Positions 14,828 through 23,812 of a stretch of 64,000 nucleotides of DNA are shown here, one piece after another. The position numbers were made by a program, and so were the translations under genes. The notes under the pieces were generated by a model, which worked only from the letters and a program-made list of their open reading frames with translations, had not been told where the DNA came from and made no database searches. How positions within the stretch are numbered: the first letter of the stretch is position 1; the number at the start of each line of letters is the position of its first letter. This stretch comes from an uncultured Lachnospiraceae bacterium (GTDB lineage Bacteria > Bacillota > Clostridia > Lachnospirales > Lachnospiraceae). The stretch lies in contig CANRJM010000006.1 of assembly GCA_947630925.1 (NCBI GenBank), positions 1 to 64,000 on the forward strand. The letters are read 5' to 3'.

Positions 14828-16549
14828 ATGCTGAAAGGAACAGACATTATTGTAAAAGCGTTAAAGGAAGAGGGGGTAGATACGCTGTTTGCCTATCCGG
14901 GTGGTCAGGCGATTGATATTTTTGACGCCTTATACGATCAGAGTGATATTGAGCTGATTTTACCAAGACATGAGCAGGCCTTGATTCATGCAGCGGATGG
15001 ATATGCACGTTCTACCGGAAAGGTAGGCGTCTGCCTGGTAACAAGCGGACCGGGAGCAACAAATCTGGTTACCGGCATTGCAACTGCCAATTATGACAGC
15101 GTACCGTTGGTTTGCATTACCGGTCAGGTTTCTTTAGGATTGATGGGAAATGATGCCTTTCAGGAAGTAGATATTGTAGGTATTACAAATAGTATTTGCA
15201 AATATGCAGTAACTGTCCGCACAAGGGAAGAGCTTCCCAGAATTTTAAAGGAGGCCTTTTATATTGCCAGAACAGGCAGACCGGGACCGGTTGTTGTCGA
15301 TATTCCTAAAGATATTCAACAGGCAATGGGTAGCGAGGAATATCCGGCGGAGGTTTCCATTCGTGGTTATAAGCCGAATGAGGGAGTTCATATTGGACAG
15401 ATTAAAAAAGCTGCCGCAATGTTGAAAAAGGCAAAAAAACCGCTCTTCCTGATTGGCGGTGGCGTAAATATTTCAGGCGCAAATGAGCAGATGCGTTTGT
15501 TGGCTGAGGCAACAAGAGTACCTGTGATTACAACGATTATGGGAAGAGGGGCGATACCAACTTCACATGAGCTTTATATGGGAAATATTGGTATTCATGG
15601 AAGTTATGCGGCAAACCATGCTGTTGCGGAATGTGATTTGCTATTTTCGATTGGAACTCGATTTAATGACAGAATTACGGGTAAAATCAGCGAGTTTGCT
15701 AAAAATGCAAAGATTGTCCATATTGATATTGATTCCGCCTCTATTTCTAAAAACATTGTAGTGGATATTCCAATTGTGGCAGATGCCAAGATAGCAATCG
15801 AAAAGCTGATAGAATATATTCCTGAAATGAAAACCAATAAGTGGACGGAGCAGGTGCAGGCATGGAAAAAGGAATACCCGATTCACATGAAGCAGTATGA
15901 AGGGCTGACACCGGAAAAGGTCATTCAATATATCAATGAGAATTTTACCCATCCAATCATTACGACGGATGTAGGGCAGAATCAACTATGGGCAACACAA
16001 TATATTGCTTTGGAGAGCAATCGACAGTTTTTGACTTCCGGCGGGCTGGGAACGATGGGATATGGTTTTCCAGCGGCAATCGGCGCTAAATTAGGCAATC
16101 CGGACAGACCGGTCATTGCAATCTCCGGAGATGGCGGAATGCAGATGAATATTCAGGAGCTTGCAACGGCTGTTACATTAGAGCTGCCACTCATTCTGAT
16201 TGTATTTAACAATGGATATCTTGGTAATGTAAGGCAGTGGCAGGAAATGTTTTATAATAAAAGATATTCGTCAACCTGCCTTACGTATCGGAGAAGCTGT
16301 CAAAAAAACTGCATGGATGCGGAGAAATGCTGTCCAAAGTATGTACCGGATTTTGTAAAGCTTGCGGAAAGTTATGAGGCATATGGCATTCGTATTACCC
16401 GGGAGGAAGAGATTGCGCAAGCATTTGCCTATGCATTGGAGCATAAGCATGCACCGACTATTATTGAATGCGTGATAGAAAGAGAAGCCAATGTATTGCC
16501 TATGGTTCCGGTGGGAAAGGCTTTGGATGAAATGATTTTGGACTGTTAG
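14828..16549 (+). CDS. ilvB: Acetolactate synthase large subunit
   Basis: 573 residues. It makes 2-acetolactate or 2-aceto-2-hydroxybutyrate from pyruvate, the first common step of valine, leucine and isoleucine synthesis. ThDP-enzyme landmarks: the catalytic Glu in YPGGQ...LPRHEQALIHAADGYAR, GPGATNLVTGIATA, and the ThDP/Mg motif GDGGMQMNIQELATAVTLELPLILIVFNN. A Cys-rich insertion (CLTYRRSCQKNCMDAEKCC) sits between NKRYSST and VPDFVKLAESY, near the C-terminal active-site part. AGAAAGGTGATT precedes the ATG. Regulated by the valine T-box; operon with ilvN. Confidence 0.95.
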   Translation: MLKGTDIIVKALKEEGVDTLFAYPGGQAIDIFDALYDQSDIELILPRHEQALIHAADGYARSTGKVGVCLVTSGPGATNLVTGIATANYDSVPLVCITGQVSLGLMGNDAFQEVDIVGITNSICKYAVTVRTREELPRILKEAFYIARTGRPGPVVVDIPKDIQQAMGSEEYPAEVSIRGYKPNEGVHIGQIKKAAAMLKKAKKPLFLIGGGVNISGANEQMRLLAEATRVPVITTIMGRGAIPTSHELYMGNIGIHGSYAANHAVAECDLLFSIGTRFNDRITGKISEFAKNAKIVHIDIDSASISKNIVVDIPIVADAKIAIEKLIEYIPEMKTNKWTEQVQAWKKEYPIHMKQYEGLTPEKVIQYINENFTHPIITTDVGQNQLWATQYIALESNRQFLTSGGLGTMGYGFPAAIGAKLGNPDRPVIAISGDGGMQMNIQELATAVTLELPLILIVFNNGYLGNVRQWQEMFYNKRYSSTCLTYRRSCQKNCMDAEKCCPKYVPDFVKLAESYEAYGIRITREEEIAQAFAYALEHKHAPTIIECVIEREANVLPMVPVGKALDEMILDC

Positions 16550-16592
16550 GAAGGAATGTTCGTTAGTTGCATGGTAGAAAGGATGAAACGAT

Positions 16593-17099
16593 ATGGAGAC
16601 GAAAAAAAGATATATTTCTCTTTATGTAGAAAACAGGATTGGCGTATTGGCAAAGATTTCCGGTCTGTTAGCAGGGAAATCCTATAATCTGGATACGCTG
16701 ACGGTAGGGGAGACAGAAGATCCAACGGTGTCGCGTATGACAATCGGACTGACGATTGATGATATTACATTTGAGCAGGTAAAAAAACAGTTGAACCGCT
16801 GTGTGGTAGTAATTAAGGTAATTGACATATCTGAAATTCCCATTCATAAAAAGGAGCTGCTTTTTATTAAGGTATCAAGCTGTTCGGAAAAAGACAAAGC
16901 AGAAATCTTTCGGATTGCACAGGCGTTTGCGTTGGAAATCATTGATTATGACAGAAGTCATGTTATGGTTCAGTGTGTGAAAACGGAATGCGCCAACAAT
17001 GATATGATTGCTTTATTTAACAAGACATTTGTTAATCGGATTGAAGTAGTGCGTGGTGGAAGCGTGGCGATTGAAGCCATTTCTTCGCAGGATCAGTAG
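16593..17099 (+). CDS. ilvN: Acetolactate synthase small (regulatory) subunit
   Basis: 168 residues. The N-terminal ACT domain (YISLYVENRIGVLAKISGLLAGKSYNLDTLTVGETEDPTVSRMTI) binds valine for feedback control. The C-terminal ACT-like half (KELLFIKVSS...FALEIIDYDRSHVMVQC) is of normal length. It lies 43 bp after ilvB with AAAGGATG before the start region. It forms the holoenzyme with IlvB. Confidence 0.95.
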   Translation: METKKRYISLYVENRIGVLAKISGLLAGKSYNLDTLTVGETEDPTVSRMTIGLTIDDITFEQVKKQLNRCVVVIKVIDISEIPIHKKELLFIKVSSCSEKDKAEIFRIAQAFALEIIDYDRSHVMVQCVKTECANNDMIALFNKTFVNRIEVVRGGSVAIEAISSQDQ

Positions 17100-17112
17100 A
17101 TGGAAGGGACAG

Positions 17113-18543
17113 TTAATTCATAATACGAAGTCCTTTCGGATAATGGTTTTTTAATATGCCGTTTTGGGCTTTTCCCCATCCAAGCGATATATTTTGGTAA
17201 GATACCAGTGTCCACGAACGATAATCCGCAGAACAGGGAATCGTCTCCCCTTTCAGATAGCGGAGCGCTGTTTCAAAATCGCATTCATGGCATTGCACGA
17301 CGTCTTTTGGGGAAAGCGCTTTTGCAAGGGCATGCGCCGGTTTAAAACGGTTTTTTTGGCGGGTTCCCAGATGAAGTCCGGCGCGTACCAGTTTGATTCC
17401 CCGCAATGATTTCATATGCTCCGGTATCCGATAAAGTTCCTCCTTAAAATATTGGTAATTGGCATTTGGCGTCAATAGATCAGTAATAGTATAGGAACTG
17501 TCTGTTTGTCCTGTACAAAGAAAGTTTTGGATAAATTCAAAATAATCATCAAGATCTTCCGTTTTTTTTCTGCGGCCTTTTTTGGTATGAATCTGCAGGT
17601 TGTCCGTCAGTTTTCCTGTTTTTCGCAGTCGGGCGGCAAAATGACCTTCTCCCTTAAGTTTATGAGGCCAGAGCCGCAGTGTCTTTTGTATTTGTTCAGC
17701 AGATGCAAAAGAACCTGTACAAAATTCTTTTCTGCCTCCTTCCAAGCCGCAATGATTCGGAAGGATTGTGCGCCAGTCTTCTAACAGATAATCCGGATGG
17801 GTTTCTAAAAACCATTCGATGATATTTTCATCTTCTTCCGGAGAAAAGGTACAGGTAGAATAGACCATAACCCCGCCCGTACTCAGCATTCGGTCGGCAT
17901 CCTCCAGTATGCTTTTTTGACGTTCTGCACAGACGGATACCTGATTTCTTGACCATTCCTGTATTGCTGTATTGTCTTTGCGGAACATACCTTCTCCGGA
18001 ACAGGGGGCATCCACAAGGATTTTCTGGAAAAAGGATGGAAAATGTTCCGCCATGCGGTGGGGAGGTTCGTTGCAGACGATACAATTTCCAATACCAAAG
18101 CGTTCTATATTCTGAGACAGGACTTTTGCCCTGGAAGAAAAAATTTCATTGGCTGCCAAAAGTCCCTTGCCAGCGAGCCGCCCCGCAATCTGTGTTGACT
18201 TTCCTCCCGGCGCAGCACATAAATCGCATATGATTTCGCCGGGCTTGGGATCTAACAGGCTGACAACTGCCATGGCGCTGGGTTCCTGAATATAGTATGC
18301 GCCGGCTTCGTGAAGCGGGTGCCTGCCGGGGTGTTCCTCTGCAACAGCATAAAAGCCTTCCCTTGCCCAGCCGACAGGGGACAGGGTAAAGGGAAGGTCT
18401 TCCGCAAAAGAGTTATTGTAATCTTTCAGAGGATTTATCCGTAGTCCATAGGTTTTTGGTTCCTGATAGCTTTGAAAAAAGGAGCCGGCTTCTTCTCCAA
18501 GAAGTTCTCGCATATGATGTATAAAATCCTCAGGTAAATTCAT
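17113..18543 (-). CDS. RsmF/NOP2-Sun family rRNA cytosine-C5 methyltransferase
   Basis: 476 residues. The SAM-binding core is CDLCAAPGGKSTQIA. The two catalytic cysteines are in DAPCSGEGMFRKD (PC motif) and VYSTCTFSPEEDENIIEW (TC motif). A C-terminal RNA-binding part (LRGIKLVRAGLHLGTRQKNRFKPAHALAKAL) is typical of the RsmF/YebU group, so the target is probably 16S or 23S rRNA m5C. The start is 8 bp after the DUF4867 stop, with AGGAGCTGCC before it, so the two genes are co-transcribed on the minus strand. Confidence 0.9.
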   Translation of the reverse strand: MNLPEDFIHHMRELLGEEAGSFFQSYQEPKTYGLRINPLKDYNNSFAEDLPFTLSPVGWAREGFYAVAEEHPGRHPLHEAGAYYIQEPSAMAVVSLLDPKPGEIICDLCAAPGGKSTQIAGRLAGKGLLAANEIFSSRAKVLSQNIERFGIGNCIVCNEPPHRMAEHFPSFFQKILVDAPCSGEGMFRKDNTAIQEWSRNQVSVCAERQKSILEDADRMLSTGGVMVYSTCTFSPEEDENIIEWFLETHPDYLLEDWRTILPNHCGLEGGRKEFCTGSFASAEQIQKTLRLWPHKLKGEGHFAARLRKTGKLTDNLQIHTKKGRRKKTEDLDDYFEFIQNFLCTGQTDSSYTITDLLTPNANYQYFKEELYRIPEHMKSLRGIKLVRAGLHLGTRQKNRFKPAHALAKALSPKDVVQCHECDFETALRYLKGETIPCSADYRSWTLVSYQNISLGWGKAQNGILKNHYPKGLRIMN

Positions 18544-18551
18544 GGCAGCTC

Positions 18552-19196
18552 CTATCCTTCAATGTAATCTGAAATATCAACATTTTCGCCAATAATGCCA
18601 ACGTGTGCGCCATCTTTTGCTTCTGCCGCATCTTTATGCGAGAGCAGCCATTTATTTGCCGCCCATAAATAGGTATCTTCTTCATTTTTTGGTGTAATTT
18701 CCGGCATCGCTTCATTGGTTCCTTTCGGAAGAACAATGATAACGCGGAAACCTTCGCCTTTCTTTGCGCTGCAAGGTGCATAATGCAGAGATGTTGCATA
18801 TAATTCGACTGCCGTTCCCTTTGGGCAGAGGAAAGCTTCTGTTTTTGAAGCGTCAATCTGTCCGTCCGTAATATCCTTTCTGTGTGCCAACAGCAGGATA
18901 ACGTCATCAGCGGCGATGTCAATTTCACTGTCTCTGTGGTATTCAAAACAATTTAATTTCGTGTTGGTTCCGTTGCAGTAACCAATCTGAATTGGCATTC
19001 CGCCGTAACAGTTATCCCGGAGTTCCGCATATACGTCAGTTGCTTCCAGTATATTTACGGAAGGAACATAGATAACAGAATCGGCAGGCTTTTCGGAATT
19101 TGCTTCCAGGGCGGATAACAGATTGGAAAAGTCATAACCCTCTACAACTTTTCCGTAGTTTGTAAATGCCTTGTCAAAAACGGATTGAATCTTCAT
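18552..19196 (-). CDS. DUF4867 family protein
   Basis: 214 residues from ATG 19196, chosen because GGAGGTTACT precedes it; the tracked start at 19244 has none. It is soluble, with a conserved middle (MPIQIGYCNGTNTKLNCFEYHRDSEIDIAADDVILLLAH) and a cupin-like strand pattern. The Cys, His and Glu in that middle part could hold a metal or sugar phosphate. The family is common in Firmicutes and often sits near sugar metabolism genes. I know of no proven reaction. Upstream partner of the rRNA methyltransferase. Confidence 0.8.
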   Translation of the reverse strand: MKIQSVFDKAFTNYGKVVEGYDFSNLLSALEANSEKPADSVIYVPSVNILEATDVYAELRDNCYGGMPIQIGYCNGTNTKLNCFEYHRDSEIDIAADDVILLLAHRKDITDGQIDASKTEAFLCPKGTAVELYATSLHYAPCSAKKGEGFRVIIVLPKGTNEAMPEITPKNEEDTYLWAANKWLLSHKDAAEAKDGAHVGIIGENVDISDYIEG

Positions 19197-19305
19197 AGTA
19201 ACCTCCATATACATTGTATTTATGCTGATTTGAAACCAAATCATGCATATTTCTTTGATTATATGTATTATAGCATACTTATATCAAATAGGAAACTTAA
19301 AAAAT

Positions 19306-19325
19306 GCCGGTCAATTTCGTGGAAC
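19306..19325 (+). repeat. 20-bp direct repeat left of the DUF3800 gene
   Basis: GCCGGTCAATTTCGTGGAAC matches 20321..20340 at 19 of 20 positions. The two copies bracket a 1.0-kb segment that carries the DUF3800 gene, as a target-site or attachment-site duplication would. A 78-residue tracked ORF (19268..19504, minus) crosses this repeat; I cannot support it as a gene. Confidence 0.7.
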
Positions 19326-19484
19326 GACTCACACGGCTTTCGGTATTTCTGTCCGTTATTCAAACTCGACTTCAGCAACCATATATTGTATCCGATTAGC
19401 CCTTCATCCGCCTTATATTGTATAATCATTCTAAATATTCCATACATTATTTCTCGTTCCAGGACTTTTTGCAAGCATGCTTGT

Positions 19485-20159
19485 CTATAGTTTCTTTTTC
19501 TCAATACTTTTCAAAAATGTTTTCTTTAACTCTTGCGGCTTATAGAAAAAATGTTCTTCCGATTTACTCAATCGTTTTTCATCTCGCTTAATCCTCAACA
19601 ATTCCATAGAGCAAATAAAATCTGCTGACTGTAACAGCCGATATTTCTGCGGTTCAGCTTTTCTAAATTCTACATTCGAGAATTGTATTGAAAATACTGC
19701 ATTTAGAATTGTGCTAAGTTCAACCTATCCATTATCATAGTAAACAATAATCTTGTCAAAATCTGAGAAAAACTCAATATGTTCGCTTAACGCTCTATTG
19801 ATTATCTTTGCCAATTTACCAGACAAAGCAATTTTATCTGTTGCTTCTTTTCTATCGATAACAACTGTCAAATAAGATATGGGACAGCTATTCACAAAAT
19901 TAAGCATCTTATATAGTAACTTTCTTCGCTCATCTATAGAATATCTTTGAAATACTTCCTCTCGCCGAATCACTGGACCTGTATGTATATATTCCACATT
20001 AAATCCTGAAGCACGAACACTTTCATTCAATTTTGAAACCTGTTCTTCTATATCATTATCTTGATTATGAAAAACAAATGTTACCAAATAGTACGCTGGT
20101 CGCTCTTTCATTTCTCCAAAATCTCCTGATTCATCAATAAATATACTTAATTCTTTCAT
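19485..20159 (-). pseudogene. DUF3800 protein with an in-frame amber stop
   Basis: The family DUF3800 has an RNase H-like start with acidic residues: IFIDESGDFG here is the signature, followed by YYLVTFVF. The tracked ORF stops after IIVYYDNG at a TAG (19725..19727). Past it the same frame stays open: VELSTILNAVFS...RLLQSADFICSMELLRIKR...KSEEHFFYKPQELKKTF, with a stop at 19485. That is a normal family C-terminus, and QSADFICS is a second acidic motif. A single CAG to TAG change explains it. Full length would be 224 residues. DUF3800 proteins are common on mobile elements and in defence regions. Confidence 0.8.
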
Positions 20160-20320
20160 TATTATTTTCCTTTATAAATAATAGAAATGGCGGGAAATTC
20201 TTCCCGCCTACGGTGGTCCAAAGAGCTTTCGCCCAGACCAAAACTGTAACTAGTTACAATTTTATTTTATTCATAGCATATCATATCTATACGTGATTTG
20301 CAACCATTTTTCAGGTACGG

Positions 20321-20340
20321 GCCGGTCAATTCCGTGGAAC
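20321..20340 (+). repeat. 20-bp direct repeat right of the DUF3800 gene
   Basis: GCCGGTCAATTCCGTGGAAC, partner of 19306..19325. Between the gene and this repeat lies a hairpin (GGCGGGAA/TTCCCGCC at 20189..20208). Confidence 0.7.
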
Positions 20341-20368
20341 TTTTTTCAAAACTCAAGCATTCGAATTA

Positions 20369-20397
20369 TTGTATTATGTGAAGAATCAAGGTATAAT
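20369..20397 (+). promoter_or_regulatory. Promoter of the nitrilase-TPR operon
   Basis: TTGTAT and TATAAT with 17-base spacing, 29 bases before the start codon. Confidence 0.7.
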
Positions 20398-20426
20398 AGA
20401 TGAGATAATGTTTTAGGGGGGATTTT

Positions 20427-21242
20427 ATGCGAGTTGCATTGGGACAGCTAAGTATTGTGTGGAAGGATTGGGAACGTTCTTTGAAGAAGGCAAAGGAGAT
20501 GATCAGGGAGGCTTCACTGGCAGAATGTGATGTCATCCTGTTTCCTGAGCTGTCGTTTACGGGTTTTACGAAAGAGATTGATACAATCAGCGAAGTTCCT
20601 GAAACGTCAAAGACTGTCGAAGAAATAAGAAAACTGGCGGCAGCACATGGGATTGCGATTGGCTTTGGGTGGTCGGCATTCGGGAAAATACCGGGAGATA
20701 AGGCGACAAACCGTTTTACCCTTGTAGATGCAGGGGGGGAGATTGTTACAGAATATTCAAAACTTCATCCGTTTACCTATGGAGGGGAAGACGAGTGTTT
20801 TGAAAAGGGGAAAGAAATTGTGACTGTGCCGTTTTTGGGACATACAATCAGCTTATTTATTTGCTATGACCTTCGCTTTCCGGAAATTTTTCAAATTGCT
20901 GCATATAAAGCAGATGTTATCTTTGTGATTGCAAATTGGCCGGGAATACGCCGCGTCCATTGGGAAACGCTCTTGCGTGCGCGGGCGATTGAAACGCAGT
21001 CTTATGTGGTTGGGGTAAATTGTGTTGGTTCGTTTGATGGTATGGAATATACTGGGGACAGCATGGCGGTAGATTCCATTGGAAACATATTGGGAAAGAT
21101 TTCCGGCAGGGAAGGAATTTTGGTGTGCGAGTTAGACGACCGTGCATGGAGCCTGCGCAATAAATTTGCAACGGCAGCAGACCGTAGAGAGGATTTTTAT
21201 ATTACAGGTTTTCAGCAGAAAGATAGAGGGAGGATAAAATGA
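20427..21242 (+). CDS. Carbon-nitrogen hydrolase (nitrilase superfamily, omega-amidase-like)
   Basis: 271 residues. The catalytic triad is visible: Glu in LFPELSFTGF, Lys in YSKLHPF and Cys in LFICYDLRFPEIF. The lengths between them match amidases such as omega-amidase/Nit2, which would release ammonia from alpha-keto-glutaramate type substrates; the actual substrate is uncertain. GGGGGGATTTT precedes the ATG. Its stop overlaps the next start (ATGA), so the TPR protein is translationally coupled. Cytosolic. Confidence 0.85.
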   Translation: MRVALGQLSIVWKDWERSLKKAKEMIREASLAECDVILFPELSFTGFTKEIDTISEVPETSKTVEEIRKLAAAHGIAIGFGWSAFGKIPGDKATNRFTLVDAGGEIVTEYSKLHPFTYGGEDECFEKGKEIVTVPFLGHTISLFICYDLRFPEIFQIAAYKADVIFVIANWPGIRRVHWETLLRARAIETQSYVVGVNCVGSFDGMEYTGDSMAVDSIGNILGKISGREGILVCELDDRAWSLRNKFATAADRREDFYITGFQQKDRGRIK

Positions 21243-23779
21243 GACAGTACGAATTGGCAATCCGAATTGCACAGGTGCATCACTTGGTAGGAGAGAGAAA
21301 GTATAAAAAAGCTTTGGCGGTCATTCAGACATTAGATATGCGCCAGGTGCGTTCGCTCAGTGATTTAAAGGTGTTTGCCGAGGTATATATCAAGACAGAG
21401 CAGTATGAGGCGGCAAAGGCTACTTATTTGCGTATTTACAGACGCTCTCATACAAGACGTGTTTTATATCGTTTGATCTATTTATCGATACGGACCAATG
21501 CATTGGAGGATGCAGAGGCATATTACCGTGAGTTCGTGCGGATGAATCCAAATGTGAGAGATTCTCTGATTTTGCGCTACCGTATTGATAAGGCTTCTGG
21601 AGCGCCTATTGGGCAGTTGATTGATATTCTGCAGGAATTAAAGCAGGAGGAGTACATAGAAGAGTGGGCCTATGAATTAGCGAAGCTGTATCATCGTGCC
21701 GGAAGAAGGGAAGAGTGCAGAGAGGAATGTGAAGATATTCTGTTATGGTTTGGGACAGGAGAAATTGTCGAGAGGGCAAAGCTGCTTATTGAGCACTTGG
21801 AAGCCCGCGATCCAATGCCGTATTATGATGACAAAGATTTTACGATACCGAAGAAGGAAGAGCCAAATCCGGAAGATACCGGTTCATTGCCAGATTTGAA
21901 TGAATATATGAAAGAGCGTAAGGCGCAGAAAAAGGAGGAACGTCGTCAGGCAAAAGAAGCAGAGCGGGAAGCTGTGTATGAAGAGGAGTACGATGATCAA
22001 CTGTTAGAAAAAACGGAAAGAAGAGGGGGACAGACAGATTATACGGAAAAGAAAAAGCTGGCGGCAGCAGAAGATGAATTTATTGACGATTATGAAGAGG
22101 ATGACTTTGAGCAGGACGGTATGGACTTGTCGAAAAAAGCAATCGATGGGATTCAAAAGTTATCTGGGCTGTTGAAATTGGGCAAAAAGGAGGAAGAGCC
22201 AAATCCGGGTAAAAAGACGAAGGAAGGCAAGCGGGAGAAGGAAGAGGAATACCATCATTCACAGTCCGGCACCGGGATTACACAGGATTTAGCAAAAGAA
22301 ATTGCTGCTATCTATGAGATGGAGCATAAAGAACAGCTAAAAGAAAAGGCGGTTACCGTTATTAATGAAGCGCCTAATCGAACCAGCAATGTTGTAGAAC
22401 GCATGACACAGGCAATCCAGAAGTCAGCCAGCAGAACTTATATACCGTTAGATGTTGAAGAAATTCAAAGAGAAGTCTCTTTTGTCCCGAAAAAAGAGAA
22501 GATAACGACAGAAGCTGTACAGGGGAAAGAGATGGAGCATTTTGAAGAGAAAGAGAAGGATGTTTTAGAGGAAAAGCAGAAGGAAACGGCGGATTCTCCA
22601 GAGGGAATCAGGAAGAAGGATGCGGATTTACTACAGAAGTTATTGGAAGAGGAATTAGAAGCTAAAATCGCTGCGATGGAAGCGGCTAAAGCAGAACAGG
22701 AGGCTGAGGAGGCAAGGAAGAAGGAAGAGACTGCAGATAGGGAAAAGGCAGAATTACAGACGGAAGAACCGGAGATGGAGGAACTTACGGCGGAGGAAGA
22801 ACCGGAGACAGAAGAGCTTGTAGCGGAAGGAGAACCGGAGACAGAAGAGCTTGCGGCAGAGGAAGAACCGGAGCCGGAAGAACTTGCAGAAGAAGAACCG
22901 GAGCCGGAAGAACTTGCAGCAGAAGAACCAGAGCCGGAAGAGCTTACGGCGGAGGAAGAACCGGAGCCGGAAGAACTTGCAGAAGAAGAGGAACCAGAGC
23001 CGGAAGAGCTTGCAGAGGAAGAACCGGAGCCGGAAGAACTTGCAGAGGAAGAAAAACTGGAGCCGGAAGAGCTTGCAGCGGGGGAAGAACCGGAGTCGGA
23101 AGAACTTGCAGAAGAAGAAGAAGAACCGGAGCCGGAGGAACTTGCGGTAGAGGAAGAAGCTGTAACAGCAGAGCCTTCTCTCATGGTTTTGGAACCGGAG
23201 AAGTCAGAGATAACAGAACCGGAATGGGAGCAGACATCTTCCAATCTTGAGAATTATACGGCGCCGGATATTCCGGTAGTAGAAACAGAATATATGGAGA
23301 TGCCGGAAATTACATATGATGACTTGCCAACGACCAGAGCATTACACCGTTCTTTCCAGGATATTCTTACCCTGATCCGTGGGGAGTTAGATCCGTCGCA
23401 TTTTGTTTTGATAGGGGATGGAGATGAGCGTATCATTGGCGTTGCAAAACAAATTGTTCGCGTTATGAAAGAATCCGGCTATTTGTCACAGGGGCGCATT
23501 GCAAAAATTCGTGCCGGACAGTTAAATAAAATGGATTTGGTCCAATTCAAAAATCAATTAAAAGGAAATTGCCTGCTGATTGAAGAGGCGGCAGATTTGC
23601 TCTTTCCAACCATAACGAAATTGTTTTCTATGATGGATGAATATTATGGGGATGTCGTTGTTATTTTTTCTGACGAGGGAAATACGCTTGATCAGTTATT
23701 CCGCTTTATTCCGGCATTGGCTATGAAATTTAAGTATGTTATTGATATTTCAGAGTATACGCAAAAAGATTATGAATAG
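21239..23779 (+). CDS. TPR protein with acidic repeats and a degenerate AAA+ (SpoVK/CbxX-like) C-terminal domain
   Basis: 846 residues. Residues 1-185 are helical repeats of TPR type (KYKKALAVIQTLDMRQ, QYEAAKATYLRIYRRSHTRRVLYRLIYLSI). The middle is charged and low-complexity, with about a dozen EEPEPEELAE units at roughly 510-640. The C-terminal 150 residues follow the AAA+ order of SpoVK/CbxX proteins: ESGYLSQGRIAKIRAGQL, LLIEEAADLLFP (Walker B position), MDEYYGDVVVIFSDEGNTLDQLF and FKYVIDISEYT. The Walker A loop reads GDGDERIIG and lacks GKT, so ATP binding is unlikely. The role is probably scaffolding. It overlaps the nitrilase gene by 4 bp. Confidence 0.75.
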   Translation: MRQYELAIRIAQVHHLVGERKYKKALAVIQTLDMRQVRSLSDLKVFAEVYIKTEQYEAAKATYLRIYRRSHTRRVLYRLIYLSIRTNALEDAEAYYREFVRMNPNVRDSLILRYRIDKASGAPIGQLIDILQELKQEEYIEEWAYELAKLYHRAGRREECREECEDILLWFGTGEIVERAKLLIEHLEARDPMPYYDDKDFTIPKKEEPNPEDTGSLPDLNEYMKERKAQKKEERRQAKEAEREAVYEEEYDDQLLEKTERRGGQTDYTEKKKLAAAEDEFIDDYEEDDFEQDGMDLSKKAIDGIQKLSGLLKLGKKEEEPNPGKKTKEGKREKEEEYHHSQSGTGITQDLAKEIAAIYEMEHKEQLKEKAVTVINEAPNRTSNVVERMTQAIQKSASRTYIPLDVEEIQREVSFVPKKEKITTEAVQGKEMEHFEEKEKDVLEEKQKETADSPEGIRKKDADLLQKLLEEELEAKIAAMEAAKAEQEAEEARKKEETADREKAELQTEEPEMEELTAEEEPETEELVAEGEPETEELAAEEEPEPEELAEEEPEPEELAAEEPEPEELTAEEEPEPEELAEEEEPEPEELAEEEPEPEELAEEEKLEPEELAAGEEPESEELAEEEEEPEPEELAVEEEAVTAEPSLMVLEPEKSEITEPEWEQTSSNLENYTAPDIPVVETEYMEMPEITYDDLPTTRALHRSFQDILTLIRGELDPSHFVLIGDGDERIIGVAKQIVRVMKESGYLSQGRIAKIRAGQLNKMDLVQFKNQLKGNCLLIEEAADLLFPTITKLFSMMDEYYGDVVVIFSDEGNTLDQLFRFIPALAMKFKYVIDISEYTQKDYE
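22770..23160 (+). repeat. 30-33-bp coding repeats (EEPEPEELAE)
   Basis: Around twelve imperfect units of GAAGAACCGGAGCCGGAAGAGCTTGCA type give an extremely acidic stretch. They also produce long false ORFs in other frames (a Ser-rich one on the minus strand, an Arg/Lys-rich one on the plus strand). Confidence 0.9.
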
Positions 23780-23812
23780 CAGCTTGCAAAGTTTCAGACA
23801 GGAGGGTTTGCT

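Noticed and set aside
18530-18946. 138-residue minus-strand ORF within DUF4867
   Set aside because: Shadow of DUF4867 in another frame; no start site and no family resemblance.
19268-19504. 78-residue minus-strand ORF downstream of DUF3800
   Set aside because: It runs through the 20-bp repeat, overlaps the true DUF3800 end and has no recognisable family; not enough to call a gene.
19725-19727. TAG in DUF3800 as pyrrolysine or a programmed readthrough codon
   Set aside because: No pyl genes are seen and CAG to TAG is a single common change; a nonsense mutation is simpler.
20189-20208. GGCGGGAA/TTCCCGCC hairpin as a terminator
   Set aside because: No T-run on either side; left as a plain hairpin within the DUF3800 segment.
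22851-23150. 99-residue Arg/Lys-rich ORF on the plus strand
   Set aside because: Out-of-frame reading of the same acidic repeats.
22465-23244. 259-residue Ser-rich ORF on the minus strand
   Set aside because: It is the reverse of the GAAGAACCGGAGCCGGAAGAG repeats in the TPR gene; no ribosome site and no non-repeat content.
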